Below, piece by piece: positions 11,441-21,449 of a stretch of DNA of 64,000 bases. Location of the stretch: the NCBI GenBank assembly GCA_954871525.1, contig OX940861.1, positions 7,052,842-7,116,841 on the forward strand, in the 5' to 3' direction. Within the stretch, counting starts at the first letter, position 1. Each line of letters begins with the position of its first letter. The position numbers were made by a program, and so were the translations under genes. The DNA comes from Parietaria judaica. Lineage: Eukaryota; Streptophyta; Magnoliopsida; Rosales; Urticaceae. The notes beneath the pieces are model-generated. The model ran no database searches and was not told the DNA's origin. It worked only from the letters and a program-made list of their open reading frames with translations.

Positions 11441-14400
11441 TCACTCGGGGAACAAGGCGTTGAACCTTTCAGTCATTAGCTCCAGTTCGGTTTGGTCGGA
11501 CCGTTCGGCAATCTCCGGGTTGTGGTACAACAAATCATTCAACACCACTATTTGCTCGACGTGTGTGTTGGTGGTTGACGCCCTCCGGTCGTTTATGACG
11601 TACTGAGCCGTACTGAATGCGCTCTCCGAAGCAACACTTGAAATAGGGATGGACAGTATATCCCTCGCCATTCTCGCCAATATCGGGAATCTGTCCCGTT
11701 GATTCTTCCACCACTTTATGACATCGAACTCGCCTGAATCGTCCTCGAACCGTAGGCCGTAGTATCGCTTAACTTCTGCCGGTGCGCCCTTCGGTATGTC
11801 CGCCCGTGGCGGTCCCGTGCTGGATTCCCCTGCTTCCCCGCGATCTATCCGTTGCCTGAGTCTCCGGCTAAACGCTAGTCCCGTCTTCGTTGGGCTCTCC
11901 ATCACTGTCCTTTGCTCTTCCTGTGCGTTGAACTGTGGGAACCGGGCGTCGTATTCACTGTATAATGCAAAAAAGGCTTCGTTAACAACGTTAATATAAT
12001 TCTGGTAATCCACCCCGAGGTTTTCCCCACAGGCTAACATCATTGCCCCCCAAGTAAACGAAAAACGGGGATCAAGTATAGCACCGAAGCAAAACAAAAA
12101 CGGGGGTGGATCCCAGTAAGTTTGGTATTTTGTAATCATCCCCGGAATAATGGGAGAAATAATAGGGTCATTTTCAAATTCTTTGAAAGCACACGTAATT
12201 TGGTAAAGACCCGAAAGACCGTGGTTTAAAGAGGGCCTTTTTTGGTTTGAAAAATTTAGCGTAATAGCGTAAAATGGTTTAAGAAATTGGGTAAATTTTT
12301 GGGCCGTTTCCCAATCCGCCTCCGTGATCCGGTTCTGTGGCTCGAGTTCCATCCCGAGGAAGTGGTCTAACGGCAGCCGCTGTCTACAAACAACTGAAAC
12401 CATTAAATATGTAGAGTTCCAACGTGTATTATTATCTAAACCAAACTTTTTAGCGCGGTGATTGTGGTCTTTACAAAACTTTCTCCACCTACCGGTGGTT
12501 TGAGGATGCCGGATCCAATCAACAATGCCGCGTATTTTATCAAGATGGTTAGCAATTTGATGTTCGCCGGTTCGTGCAATTAAATTTATTATGTGACAAG
12601 CACAACGTTGATGTAAAATATTTTTAAATGGCGAACCGGGCAAACTAGATTCCAAGATTAAAATCGCGGCGTTGTTGTTTGCGGCATTGTCTAAGGTAAT
12701 GGAAATTACCCGGTTTTGTAAACCCCAATCATTAAATAATGCAATTAATTTTTCGGCAATGTTTTGCCTGGTATGACGACCCTCGAATGGCGATAGGTTT
12801 AAAAGCCTTTGACATGGATTCCACTCGTCATCTACGTAATGGGCGGTCAGACTCATATAGTCGTTTAAACTTGGACCGCTCCACAGGTCGGTGGTAAAAG
12901 CGACGTTTATGCTAGACATTTTAAGAAAATCGACCAAAAGGTTTTTTTGCATAGCATATGCGGTTTCCATGTCTTGGGTATAAGTTGTACGGGAAAACTG
13001 CAAGTACGTCGGATTAATCCTTTGCATATATTGGGTATGGTTGGGATTTTCGACAAAACTCAGCGGCACGCCCGTAGAAATTATCCATTCGAGGGTCCAT
13101 TTCCGTAAATTAACTACAGAAAGGGCACTTACCTGTGCTGTGTTTACCTCTTCGAGCTGCCCGGTCGGGAAGCATGGTCTTGCGTGTCTTTTCAAGTATC
13201 CGGTTCCGAGGTCACCCATCGCGTCTAGTACTTTGCCGCATTTTTTGCACGTGGCGAGTTTGATGCGTTCGCCATTCTCCAACCGCCGATCTTCGTGGAA
13301 AAATTCCCACACTGGGGCTGTGTTTGGTCGTCCCCACGCCAGGGCCGAAGGAGTTGCGCTGTTAAAACAAAGGAATATTACATCGAATTAATAATAAATT
13401 AAGTATTACAAAAAATATTACATTTATTAGATCTTAACATTAATCATATTAATTTAATTAAATTTCTTATAGTTAATTAAAAGAGTTAACGAAATTAAAA
13501 ATGGTATTTTCTATGTGTGGAAATCATTATCAAGCTCTTTTTGACGGAACTCCCCGAGGTTCCACGGCCAGATCGACTGGAAAGGATGCTATGATCTCGC
13601 TTTAGGCCCAAGCTTTTCTAGACAAAACTCCCCGAGGTTCCCAGGCTAGCTTGGAAGAGATTGCAAAGCAAACCTTATTTTAAAACCAATCTTTCTAAGA
13701 CACCGTATTCCATTAAGAACTTTATAATAATCACCACACATATAAATTACCATTTTTAATCCCGTTAACTTAAAAAATCTCAAGAAAATTCGTTTCTGAT
13801 GTGGAAGATCAGTCGGAACCGCAACCACAGAGCATACTAAGACTTTCAAGAGACGTGACAAATTAATTAATTAAACTAAAATAATTAAACTATAATATTT
13901 AAGGTTAAAAAATTAAACGAAATTAAATAATTAAGATAATATGATTAAATGATTATTAAATCTCAAGAAAATCGTTTCTGATGTGGAAGATCAGTCGGAA
14001 CCGCAACCACAGAGCATACTAAGACTTTCAAGTGATTATTATTGAATAATTATTAATAATTAAAAACGGATTAATATTTATTAATTATTAATTATTACTT
14101 ATTAATTATTAATAATTAATTATTACTAAGTACTAACTTATTAATTAATAAATATTAATAATTAATGAAATAAACAAATGAATAAAGGTTATTACCCGGT
14201 TGTAGGACGTCGAGCACGTCGAGGACGGGCAACGGAGGCTTCACCGCTATCTTGATTGGAAGAACCGCGGTTGTAAACCCCAACATTTGAACCATGGACC
14301 GAGGGCGGCGTTTGAAAGTCGTCGGGATCGGCATCGTGGAGGCGTTGAGTTTCGTCGGGATCGACATCGTGGGGACGTTGAGTTTCGTCAGGATCGGCAT

Positions 14401-14776
14401 CTTCGGGGCGTTGAGTTTCGTCGGGATCGGCACCTTCGGGACCTTGAGCTCTGTAATCGGCACCTTCCCGAAACATGAGATCAAAAAAAGGATCGTTATT
14501 TCCCCTAGATTGAGCCACCGCTTCGACCAATTCTCGGGACACACGATCGGGATTGGCTTGGTGGTGGGCCAACGCCCGGACTAGCCTAGGTCTTAGAGAC
14601 CGTACTGTATCGTCGGGATAATTTGGATTGGGAGGGGAAGGGAATATTTCTGACGGAAGCATAACGGGAATGTAGTTGTCGGGACAAGGCAGCGATGTTC
14701 CCCCTTGTAGAAATTGGGGTTGCAAATTCCTGGCCGCCCTTCGACCCCCGGAACTACCGCCGCTTCTTCGAGACAT
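11441..14776 (-). CDS. hAT transposase, two exons, 832 aa, open throughout
   Basis: Exon 1 is 14196-14776 and exon 2 is 11441-13358; the total of 2499 bases gives 832 residues and a stop. Exon 1 (ATG 14776, MSRRSGGSSGG) supplies a basic Gly/Arg/Ser head and acidic repeats of the type EDADPDETQRP (four units). Its apparent stop is part of the donor GTAATAACC, and joining to the acceptor TTTTAACAG is phase-exact. Exon 2 encodes a BED zinc finger (CKKC near residues 231-234, His/Cys near 252-256), the RNase-H-like core with Asp in TTDLWSG and Asp in TLDNAANN, the CACH motif expected of hATs (CxxH), and the dimerisation domain with SSVASESAFS supplying the Glu. Closest to RICESLEEPER-like Ac-group proteins. 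It would bind the element ends and catalyse excision and insertion in the nucleus. Confidence 0.9.
13495..13769. repeat. intron foldback of hAT copy 1
   Basis: The segment runs from GTTAACGAAATTAAAAATGG to an inverted partner ending ATTTTTAATCCCGTTAAC. The arms are alignable for about 40 bases with scattered mismatches. Inside are two direct copies of a near-palindrome, GAACTCCCCGAGGTTC. The same structure sits in the transposase intron of all four hAT copies. Confidence 0.8.
13779..13850. repeat. intronic 71-bp repeat, first unit, hAT copy 1
   Basis: The unit runs from CTCAAGAAAA to GACTTTCAAG and includes CTGATGTGGAAGATCAG, which can fold as a 5-bp hairpin. It carries one extra base relative to the second unit. 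It is found twice in each of the four hAT introns. Confidence 0.92.
13962..14032. repeat. intronic 71-bp repeat, second unit, hAT copy 1
   Basis: Same sequence as 13779-13850 apart from a one-base indel, separated from it by 111 bases of AT-rich DNA. The separator is less conserved between elements than the repeat itself. Confidence 0.92.
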
Positions 14777-14918
14777 ATTAATGAGAGAACTTTAGAAATT
14801 GAGAAATTTAGAACTTTGGAACTTTAGAGCTTGAGAGTGGAAAAAACTTAGAGAATCGAGAGAATTTGAGAGAGAGTTGAGAGATTGTTGGTGAAGAAAT
14901 GAGGGAGGAAGAGGTGGT

Positions 14919-14927
14919 ATTTATAGG
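14919..14927 (-). promoter_or_regulatory. TATA box of hAT copy 1 transposase
   Basis: Minus-strand CTATAAATA about 145 bases before the ATG at 14776. The equivalent motif is at 19569-19577, 24574-24582 and 40994-41002 in the other copies. The following leader is pyrimidine-rich on the coding strand. Confidence 0.7.
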
Positions 14928-17900
14928 GTTTGAGGAGAGAGTGGGGTGGGTGAATAATTATTGTGGTGGGTGAATAATTGTGAAGAGAAAGTGGGTGAAA
15001 AAATATTGAAATTTGAAATTTTAGGGTTGAAATTCGAGTAAAGTGGGTAATAATTGTGGTTGGGTAATAAATTTCGGGTAAAAAGTGTGTTATTATTGCC
15101 ACCAACAAACACAAAATTTCCCCCTCACTCGGATCCATGACGTGTCACGCCCTGATTGGACGAGACCATTTCGCGCGGATCGCGTGGTGCACGTCGCGAT
15201 TCCCCCCATTAATCGCGACGCATCGCGATTCTCGCCTCCTGGTCGCGATTAATCGCGACGTGTCACACTGCATCGCTACGAGTCGCGATTGGCCCTCCCT
15301 CGTCGCGAGCTGCAGCTCTATAACATAGGAACCAAAATTGTGGCATTTATGTATCTACCAGAAACTTACACACACAAAAAACAAAACAAAAAAATTGATA
15401 CTGAGTAGATTTTTTCAGTATTGCTTTTATTGAGCAACAAGATTTAGAAATGAAGAAAGTCAGACCAGATAATTGCATAAAACCAGGACAGTTAGGTCGG
15501 TAAATTAGAACAAAGTGTTTGACTTTGTGGCTCGTAGAGCTGCACGCGCCTTCGTCGCGACCGATCGCGACGAAAGTCGCCAAAATCGCGAGCAGGGACG
15601 TCGCGATGCGTCGTGGCTTGGCTGGTCGCGATACGTCGCGACGTGGTCGCGATTTAGCGAGGAAGGACCAAAAAAAGGGCTGCGGCAAAAGTTATTTTTT
15701 CTTTCCAATGTATAATTTTATTAGTTTTTATCCGAATTTAAGTATTAAATTATTTAAAATTATTAGTTAAACTTTATTTATTTCAAAATTAATATTTTAG
15801 TATGTTATTATTGTGTAACATATTATTAATTTTAATTTATAAGTTAATTTTTAAGTTGTAATATATGTTAATAAGTATTAATGTGTACCATATTAATAAT
15901 TATTAAAATTCTAAAACAAATAAGTAAATATGATAAAACAAGATATTAAAAAAAAGTTGTATTATTCATTGTGAATATTACAATATGGTGGAAGAAGTTG
16001 TAAATATTCAGTGTAAATATTACAAGATGCCTCACTAAAACCTCTCTTGTCAAAACCCTCCTTAGGGACATAAAACCAAGAGAGGAAAGAGCACATCATA
16101 TTGGCGTTTACATTGCGTCACTCGGGGAACCAGTCGTTAAACCTTTGCGTCATAAGCTCTAGCTCCGTTGGCTCGGACCGTTGGGCGATGGTGGGGTTGC
16201 GGAACATCCAATCGTTCAACACCACCGCTTGCTCGAGGTGTGTGGGAGTTGTTGACGCCCTCCGGTCGTCGATTATATGCTGAGCCGAGCTGAACGCGCT
16301 CTCCGAAGCAACGCTGGAAATGGGGATGGACAGTATATCCCTCGCCATTCTCGCCAATATCGGGAATCTTTCCCGTTGATTCTTCCACCATCCAATCACA
16401 TCGAACTCGACGGAGTCCTCGTCGATCCGCAGGCCGTAGTACCGCTTCAGTTCTTGCGGTGCACCGTTCGTTTCCTCCGCTCGTGCCGGTGGCTTACCGG
16501 ATCCCGATGATTCTCCGCGATCCAGTCTTTGCTTCAGTCTCCGGACAAATGCTAGGCCGGTCTTGGTTGGGCTTTCCATCACTGCCCTTTGCTCCGCCTC
16601 CACGTTGAACTGTGGGAACCGCCGGTCGTATTCACTGTAAAGTTCATAAAAAGCTTCATTAACAACCTTTATATAATCAGTGTAATCCACCCCTAAGTTT
16701 GTCCCGATTGCTGACATCAACGGCCCGAACGTAAACATAATACGGGGATCCAAGATAGCACCGAAACAATACGAAAAAGGGGGTGGATCCCAATAACTTT
16801 TGAATTTTGCAACCATTCCCTCAATCATGGGCGAAATAACAGGGTCATTTGCGAATTCAATAAAAGTGTTTGTAATTTCGTAAAGACCCGAAAGACCATG
16901 ATTCAAGGAAGGTTGTCTTTGGTTCAAAAAATTTAAAGTAACATCGTAAAAGGGTTTAAGGAATTGGGTGAATTTCTGGGCCGTTTCCCATTCTGCCTCC
17001 GTGATCCGCTCCGAGGCCTCTAGTTCGGTGAGGAGGAAAGCGCTTAACGGTAACCTCTGTCTACAAACAACTGAAAGCATTAGATATGTCGAGTTCCATC
17101 GTGTATTGTTGTCTAAACCAAACTTATTAGCTTTATGATTGTGCTCTTTACAAAATCGTCTCCACCTAACGGTGGTTTGAGAATGCCAGATCCAATCGAT
17201 AACGCCGCGTATTTTGTCAACGTGCCCTGAAATATTTCGTTCCCCCGTTCTAGCAATTAAATTAATGATGTGACAAGCACATTACGAAAAGGAGAACCGG
17301 GCAAACTATTTTCTAAGATAGTAATAGCGGCGTTATTGTTTGCGGCATTGTCTAACGTAATAGAAATAATACGATTTTGCAGACCCCAATCATTGAATAA
17401 TTCTATTAATTTATCGGAAATATTTTTGCCGGTATGGCGACACTCGAATGGTGACATGTTTAAAAGTTTTTGACATGGAACCCAATCATCGTCGACGTAA
17501 TGGGCGGTCAGACTCAAATAATCGTTAAGACTCGTACCGCTCCACAAGTCGGTGGTGAAAGCAACGTTTATGTTGGACATTTTAAAAAAATCGACCAAAT
17601 AATTTTTTTGCATTTTGTAAGCATTTTCCATGTCCCTGGTATACGTCGTACGGGAAAACTGTTCGTAAGACGGATTAACCCTTTGCATGTATTGTGTATG
17701 CGCAGGGTTTTCCACCAAACTCATCGGTGCGCCCGTAGACAGTAACCACTCGAGGGTCCATTTTCGTAAATTTTCGGTGGTAAGAGCACTTACCTGTGCT
17801 GTGTTTACCTCGTTACCGTCTCCGTAGCACGCTTTCTTATGTCGCGTCAAGTAGCCGGTTCCGTTGTCCCCCAACGCATCGAGGGTTTCATGGCACTTCT

Positions 17901-18134
17901 TGCACGTGGCGATCTTGATTCGAACACCGTTCTCCACCCGTCGTTCCTCGTGAAAATAATCCCACACCTTCGCTTTGTTTGGTCGTCCCCACAACAAGGC
18001 AGGAGGACTTTCCCTATTAAAAATATACGGGAGAAAAAAGGTTAACAAAATAAAAAAGGGTATTAATTTTACATGGATTAAATATTAATATTAATCATAT
18101 TAATTAATTAAATTTCATATAGTTAATTAAAAGA

Positions 18135-18419
18135 GTTAACGAAATTAAAAATGGTATTTTCTATGTGTGGAAATCATTATCAAGCTCTTTTTGACGGAAC
18201 TCCCTGGGGTTCCACGGCCAGATCGACTGGAAAGGATGCTATGATCTCGCTTTATGCCCAAGCTTTTCTAGACAGAACTCCCCGAGGTTCCCAGGCTAGC
18301 TTGGAGGAGATTGCAAAGCAAACCTTATTTAAAAACCAATCTTTCTAAGACACCGTATTCCATTAAGAACTTTATAATAATCACCACACATACAAATTAC
18401 CATTTTTAATCCCGTTAAC
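18135..18419. repeat. intron foldback of hAT copy 2
   Basis: Same structure as at 13495-13769: GTTAACGAAATT at one end, ATCCCGTTAAC at the other, imperfect 40-base arms and two internal GAACTCCC(C/T)G(A/G)GGTTC near-palindromes. Confidence 0.8.
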
Positions 18420-18428
18420 TTATTAAAT

Positions 18429-18499
18429 CTCAAGAAAATCGTTTCTGATGTGGAAGATCAGTCGGAACCGCAACCACAGAGCATACTAAGACTTTCAAG
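18429..18499. repeat. intronic 71-bp repeat, first unit, hAT copy 2
   Basis: Matches the units in the other hAT introns almost base for base. Confidence 0.9.
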
Positions 18500-18610
18500 A
18501 TACGTGACAAATTAATTAAATAAACTAAAATAATTAAACTATAATATTTATCGTAAAAAAATTAAACGAAATTAATTAATTAAGAATATATGATTAAATG
18601 ATAATTAAAT

Positions 18611-18681
18611 CTCAAGAAAATCGTTTCTGATGTGGAAGATCAGTAGGAACCGCAACCACAGAGCATACTAAGACTTTCAAG
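18611..18681. repeat. intronic 71-bp repeat, second unit, hAT copy 2
   Basis: Second unit; differs by one base (AGTAGG for AGTCGG) from the first. Confidence 0.9.
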
Positions 18682-19984
18682 TGATTATTATTTAATAATT
18701 ATTAATTATTAAAAATTAATTATTTTTTTCAATTATTTTTTTTAATTATTATTTATTACTTATTAATTATTATTTATTATTTATTATTAAGTACTAACTT
18801 ATTAATTAATAAAAAATTAATAATTAATGAAATAAAAAAGGATTAAAGGTTATTACCCGGTAGAAGGACGTCGAGCTCGTCGAGGACGGGCAACGGATGC
18901 TTCACCGCTATCTTGATTGGAAGGTTGAGGAGAACCGCGGTTGTACACCCCGACATTTGAACCACGGATCGAGGGCGGCGTTTGAAAGTCGTCGGGATCG
19001 GCATCGTGGGGAGGTTGAGTTTGGTCGGGATCGGCATCTTCGGGACCTTGAGGTTCGTCGGGATCGGCACCTTCGGGACCTTGAGCTCCGTATTCGGCAC
19101 CTTCCCGTAACATGAGATTGAAAAAACGATCGTTATTTCCCCCCTAGATTGAGCCACCGCGTCGACCAACTCTCGGGACACACGATCGGGATTGGCTTGG
19201 TGGTAGGCCAACGCCCGGACTAGACTAGGTCTTAGAGACCGTACTGTATCGTCGGGATAATTTGGATTGGGAGGGGAAGGGAATATTTCTGACGGTAGTA
19301 TAACGGGAATGTAGTCGTCGGGACAAGGCTGCGATGTTCCCCTTGTAGAAATTGGGGTTGCAAATTCCTGGCCGCCCTTCGACCCCCGGAACTACCGCCG
19401 CTTCTTCGAGACATAATGATAGAACTTTAGGAATTTAGAAAATTGGAACTTTGGAACTTTAGAACTTTGGAACTTTGGAGATTGAGAGTGGAAAAAACTT
19501 GGAGAGTTGAGAGAATTTGAGAGAGAGTTGAGAGATTGTTGGTGAGGAAATGAGGGAGGAAGAGGTGGTATTTATAGGGTTTTAGGAGAGGGTGGGGTGG
19601 GTGAATAATTATTGTTGTGGGTGAAGAGGGTGAATAATTGTGAGGAGATGGTGGGTGAAAAGTATTTGAAATTTGAAATTTTAGGGTTGAAATTCGAGTA
19701 AAGTGGGTAATAATTGTGGTTGTGGAATAAAATTCGGGTAAAAAAGTGTGTTACTTATGCCCCAAAAGGACAAAATCACGCGGATCGCTGACGTGGCACG
19801 ATCTGGGCCGTCGATCGCTTCACGCGGATCAAGCCCTGACGCGTCGCGACCAGAGACCGAGATCGCGACGCGTCGCGACTTTTGCCGCGTGAATCGCGAC
19901 GTGTCGCGACTGGCACTGTTTGCGTCGCGACGCGTCGCGTCGCGTCGTGAGTGGCGACGTCGTTTGCACAGCTCTAGTGGCTCG

Positions 19985-20858
19985 CGTTGACCGACGAAGA
20001 ACGCTACGAATGGCACAGAAAACGTTTGGATCTGTTGACTCGCGCACGCGTGACAGGACCAACACGTGGCGTCACCGTCGACCCACTTTTACCGTCACGT
20101 GTTTGGAGTGGTCGTGCTAATTAATTACGTACCAAGTAAAATCCAACTCGATACCAACACCGACCAAAACCTTGATCATTCACCAATGATTTATCAACCG
20201 CAGCTTTCACGTTAAATAATAGTCCCATAATTATTTTGTTGAAAAGTTTCCATTATTGTATTAGGCATTGGCTATCTGCTACGTGACGATCTTTCTTTGG
20301 TTAACTTATTACTTGGCGTTATTCTGCTTAGAAGAAATTCAAGGTCCGTTAAGAATGGAAGGAAAGAAAGAAACAAATATGTGAATCAATAAGTAAAAAA
20401 AAGAGTAGGGTGCAATCCTTCATTGCTTGGAAAAGAATATATGTTTGATGGAATATTCTTGAAATTGTCCAAATAAGAGACTACATGGTTATTAAAAAAT
20501 TATATTAATATAAAAATATTAAGTCGAAAATAAATGAAAAATATCTTTAATTTGAAAATTCGTATCATACAGCTCCAAAGTTAACCGTACTTAGTGTGAA
20601 ATATATAAGAAGACCACGTTACATTTTTGTAGGTTACTAGTGTTGCCCTAACTTCTTTATTAATCGAGAAATAATGTGCCAATTGTTAAAGAGTATTCTC
20701 GTAAAATCAATGGTTAAAGTGTTTTTCTATGTTTTTTCCCCTCGTAGCTCCCTCTTCTCTTTCTCTCTCCTCTTGCACGCTTATTCTCCCCAATTTTCAA
20801 TAATAATTGTATTTAAGAACTAGATTTTTATGGCTTCCAGTGAACCTTCGGGCTGGTG
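19985..20858. other. spacer between hAT copies 2 and 3
   Basis: Host DNA between two insertions, AT-rich after the first 150 bases. It contains a G-box-like ACACGTGGCG near 20060 and no coding frame that I recognise. It is probably part of the same ancestral intergenic stretch as 15329-15527. Confidence 0.55.
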
Positions 20859-21449
20859 TTGGGCTTTAGAGCTGCACACGAACCAATCGCGACCGATCGC
20901 GACTAAAGTCGCCAAAATCGCGAGTTGGCCGGTCGCGATGCGTCGTGGCGTGGCTGGTCGCGATGCGTCGCGACGTGGTCGCAATTTGGCGAGGAAGGAC
21001 CAAAAAAAGGGCTGCGGCAAAAGTTATTTTTTGTTTCCAATGTTTAATTTTATTAGTTTTTATCCGAATTTAAGTATTAAATTATTTAAAATTATTAGTT
21101 AAACTTTATTTATTTCAAAATTAATATTTTAGTATGTTATTATTGTGTAACATATTATTAATTTTAATTTATAAGTTAATTTTTAAGTTGTAATATATGT
21201 TAATAAGTATTAATGTGTACCATATTAATAATTATTAAAATTCTAAAACAAATAAGTAAATATGATAAAACAAGATATTAAAAAAAAATTTGTATTATTC
21301 ATTGTGAATATTACAATATGGTGGAAGAAGTTGTAAATATTCAGTGTAACTATTACAAGATGCCTCACTAAAACCTCTCTTGAAAAACCCTCCTTAGGGA
21401 CATAAAACCAAGAGAGGAAAGAGCACATCATATTGGCGTTTACATTGCG

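Larger units (their letters stand above)
10785..15320 (-). mobile_element. hAT transposon, copy 1, full length and apparently intact
   Basis: A 4536-bp element bounded by TAGAGCTG at the left and CAGCTCTA at the right and flanked by a perfect 8-bp target duplication TAACATAG (10777-10784 and 15321-15328). Both subterminal zones are packed with TCGCGA and related CGCGA motifs. It carries the two-exon transposase at 11441-14776, transcribed leftward from a TATA box at 14919-14927. Coding sequence and ends are all present, so this is the best candidate for an autonomous copy. It is clearly diverged from copies 2-4, which are much closer to one another. Confidence 0.95.
16118..19414 (-). pseudogene. 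hAT transposase of copy 2, frameshifted
   Basis: By comparison with copy 4, exon 1 would be 18857-19414 and exon 2 16118-18013. Exon 1 has two one-base losses in G runs (near 19332 and 19137 on the coding strand), so FLQGGTS becomes FLQGEHR and the frame fails. Exon 2 has a 16-base deletion near 17281-17287, removing the start of the HQKCACH motif; three-base microhomology (ATT) flanks it. The rest of the core and the dimerisation domain (VASESAFSSAQ) remains readable. The lesions differ from those in copies 3 and 4. Confidence 0.88.
15536..19976 (-). mobile_element. hAT transposon, copy 2, full length with broken transposase
   Basis: A 4441-bp element from TAGAGCTGCACGCGCC to GCACAGCTCTA with a perfect 8-bp target duplication GTGGCTCG (15528-15535 and 19977-19984). 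It sits only 207 bases right of copy 1 and in the same orientation. TCGCGA-rich subterminal zones are present at both ends. Its transposase is disrupted, so it would need help from another copy to move. Confidence 0.95.

Noticed and set aside
13646..13861. Small frames inside the hAT intron
   Set aside because: They do not begin with conserved ATGs, are interrupted differently in each copy, and cross repeat borders.
13779..14032. 71-bp intronic repeat as a C/D-box snoRNA pair
   Set aside because: Right size, but no proper C box (RUGAUGA) near one end, no D box (CUGA) near the other, and no closing terminal stem.
14192..14776. Upstream frame of each hAT element as an independent second gene
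   Set aside because: Its stop lies inside a consensus splice donor, and joining to the BED-finger frame is phase-exact in three copies; a single two-exon transposase is simpler.
14848..15138. Frames in the hAT leader (Asn/His/Pro-rich)
   Set aside because: They lie in the 5' leader and upstream of the TATA box and arise from simple TCACCCAC-type repeats.
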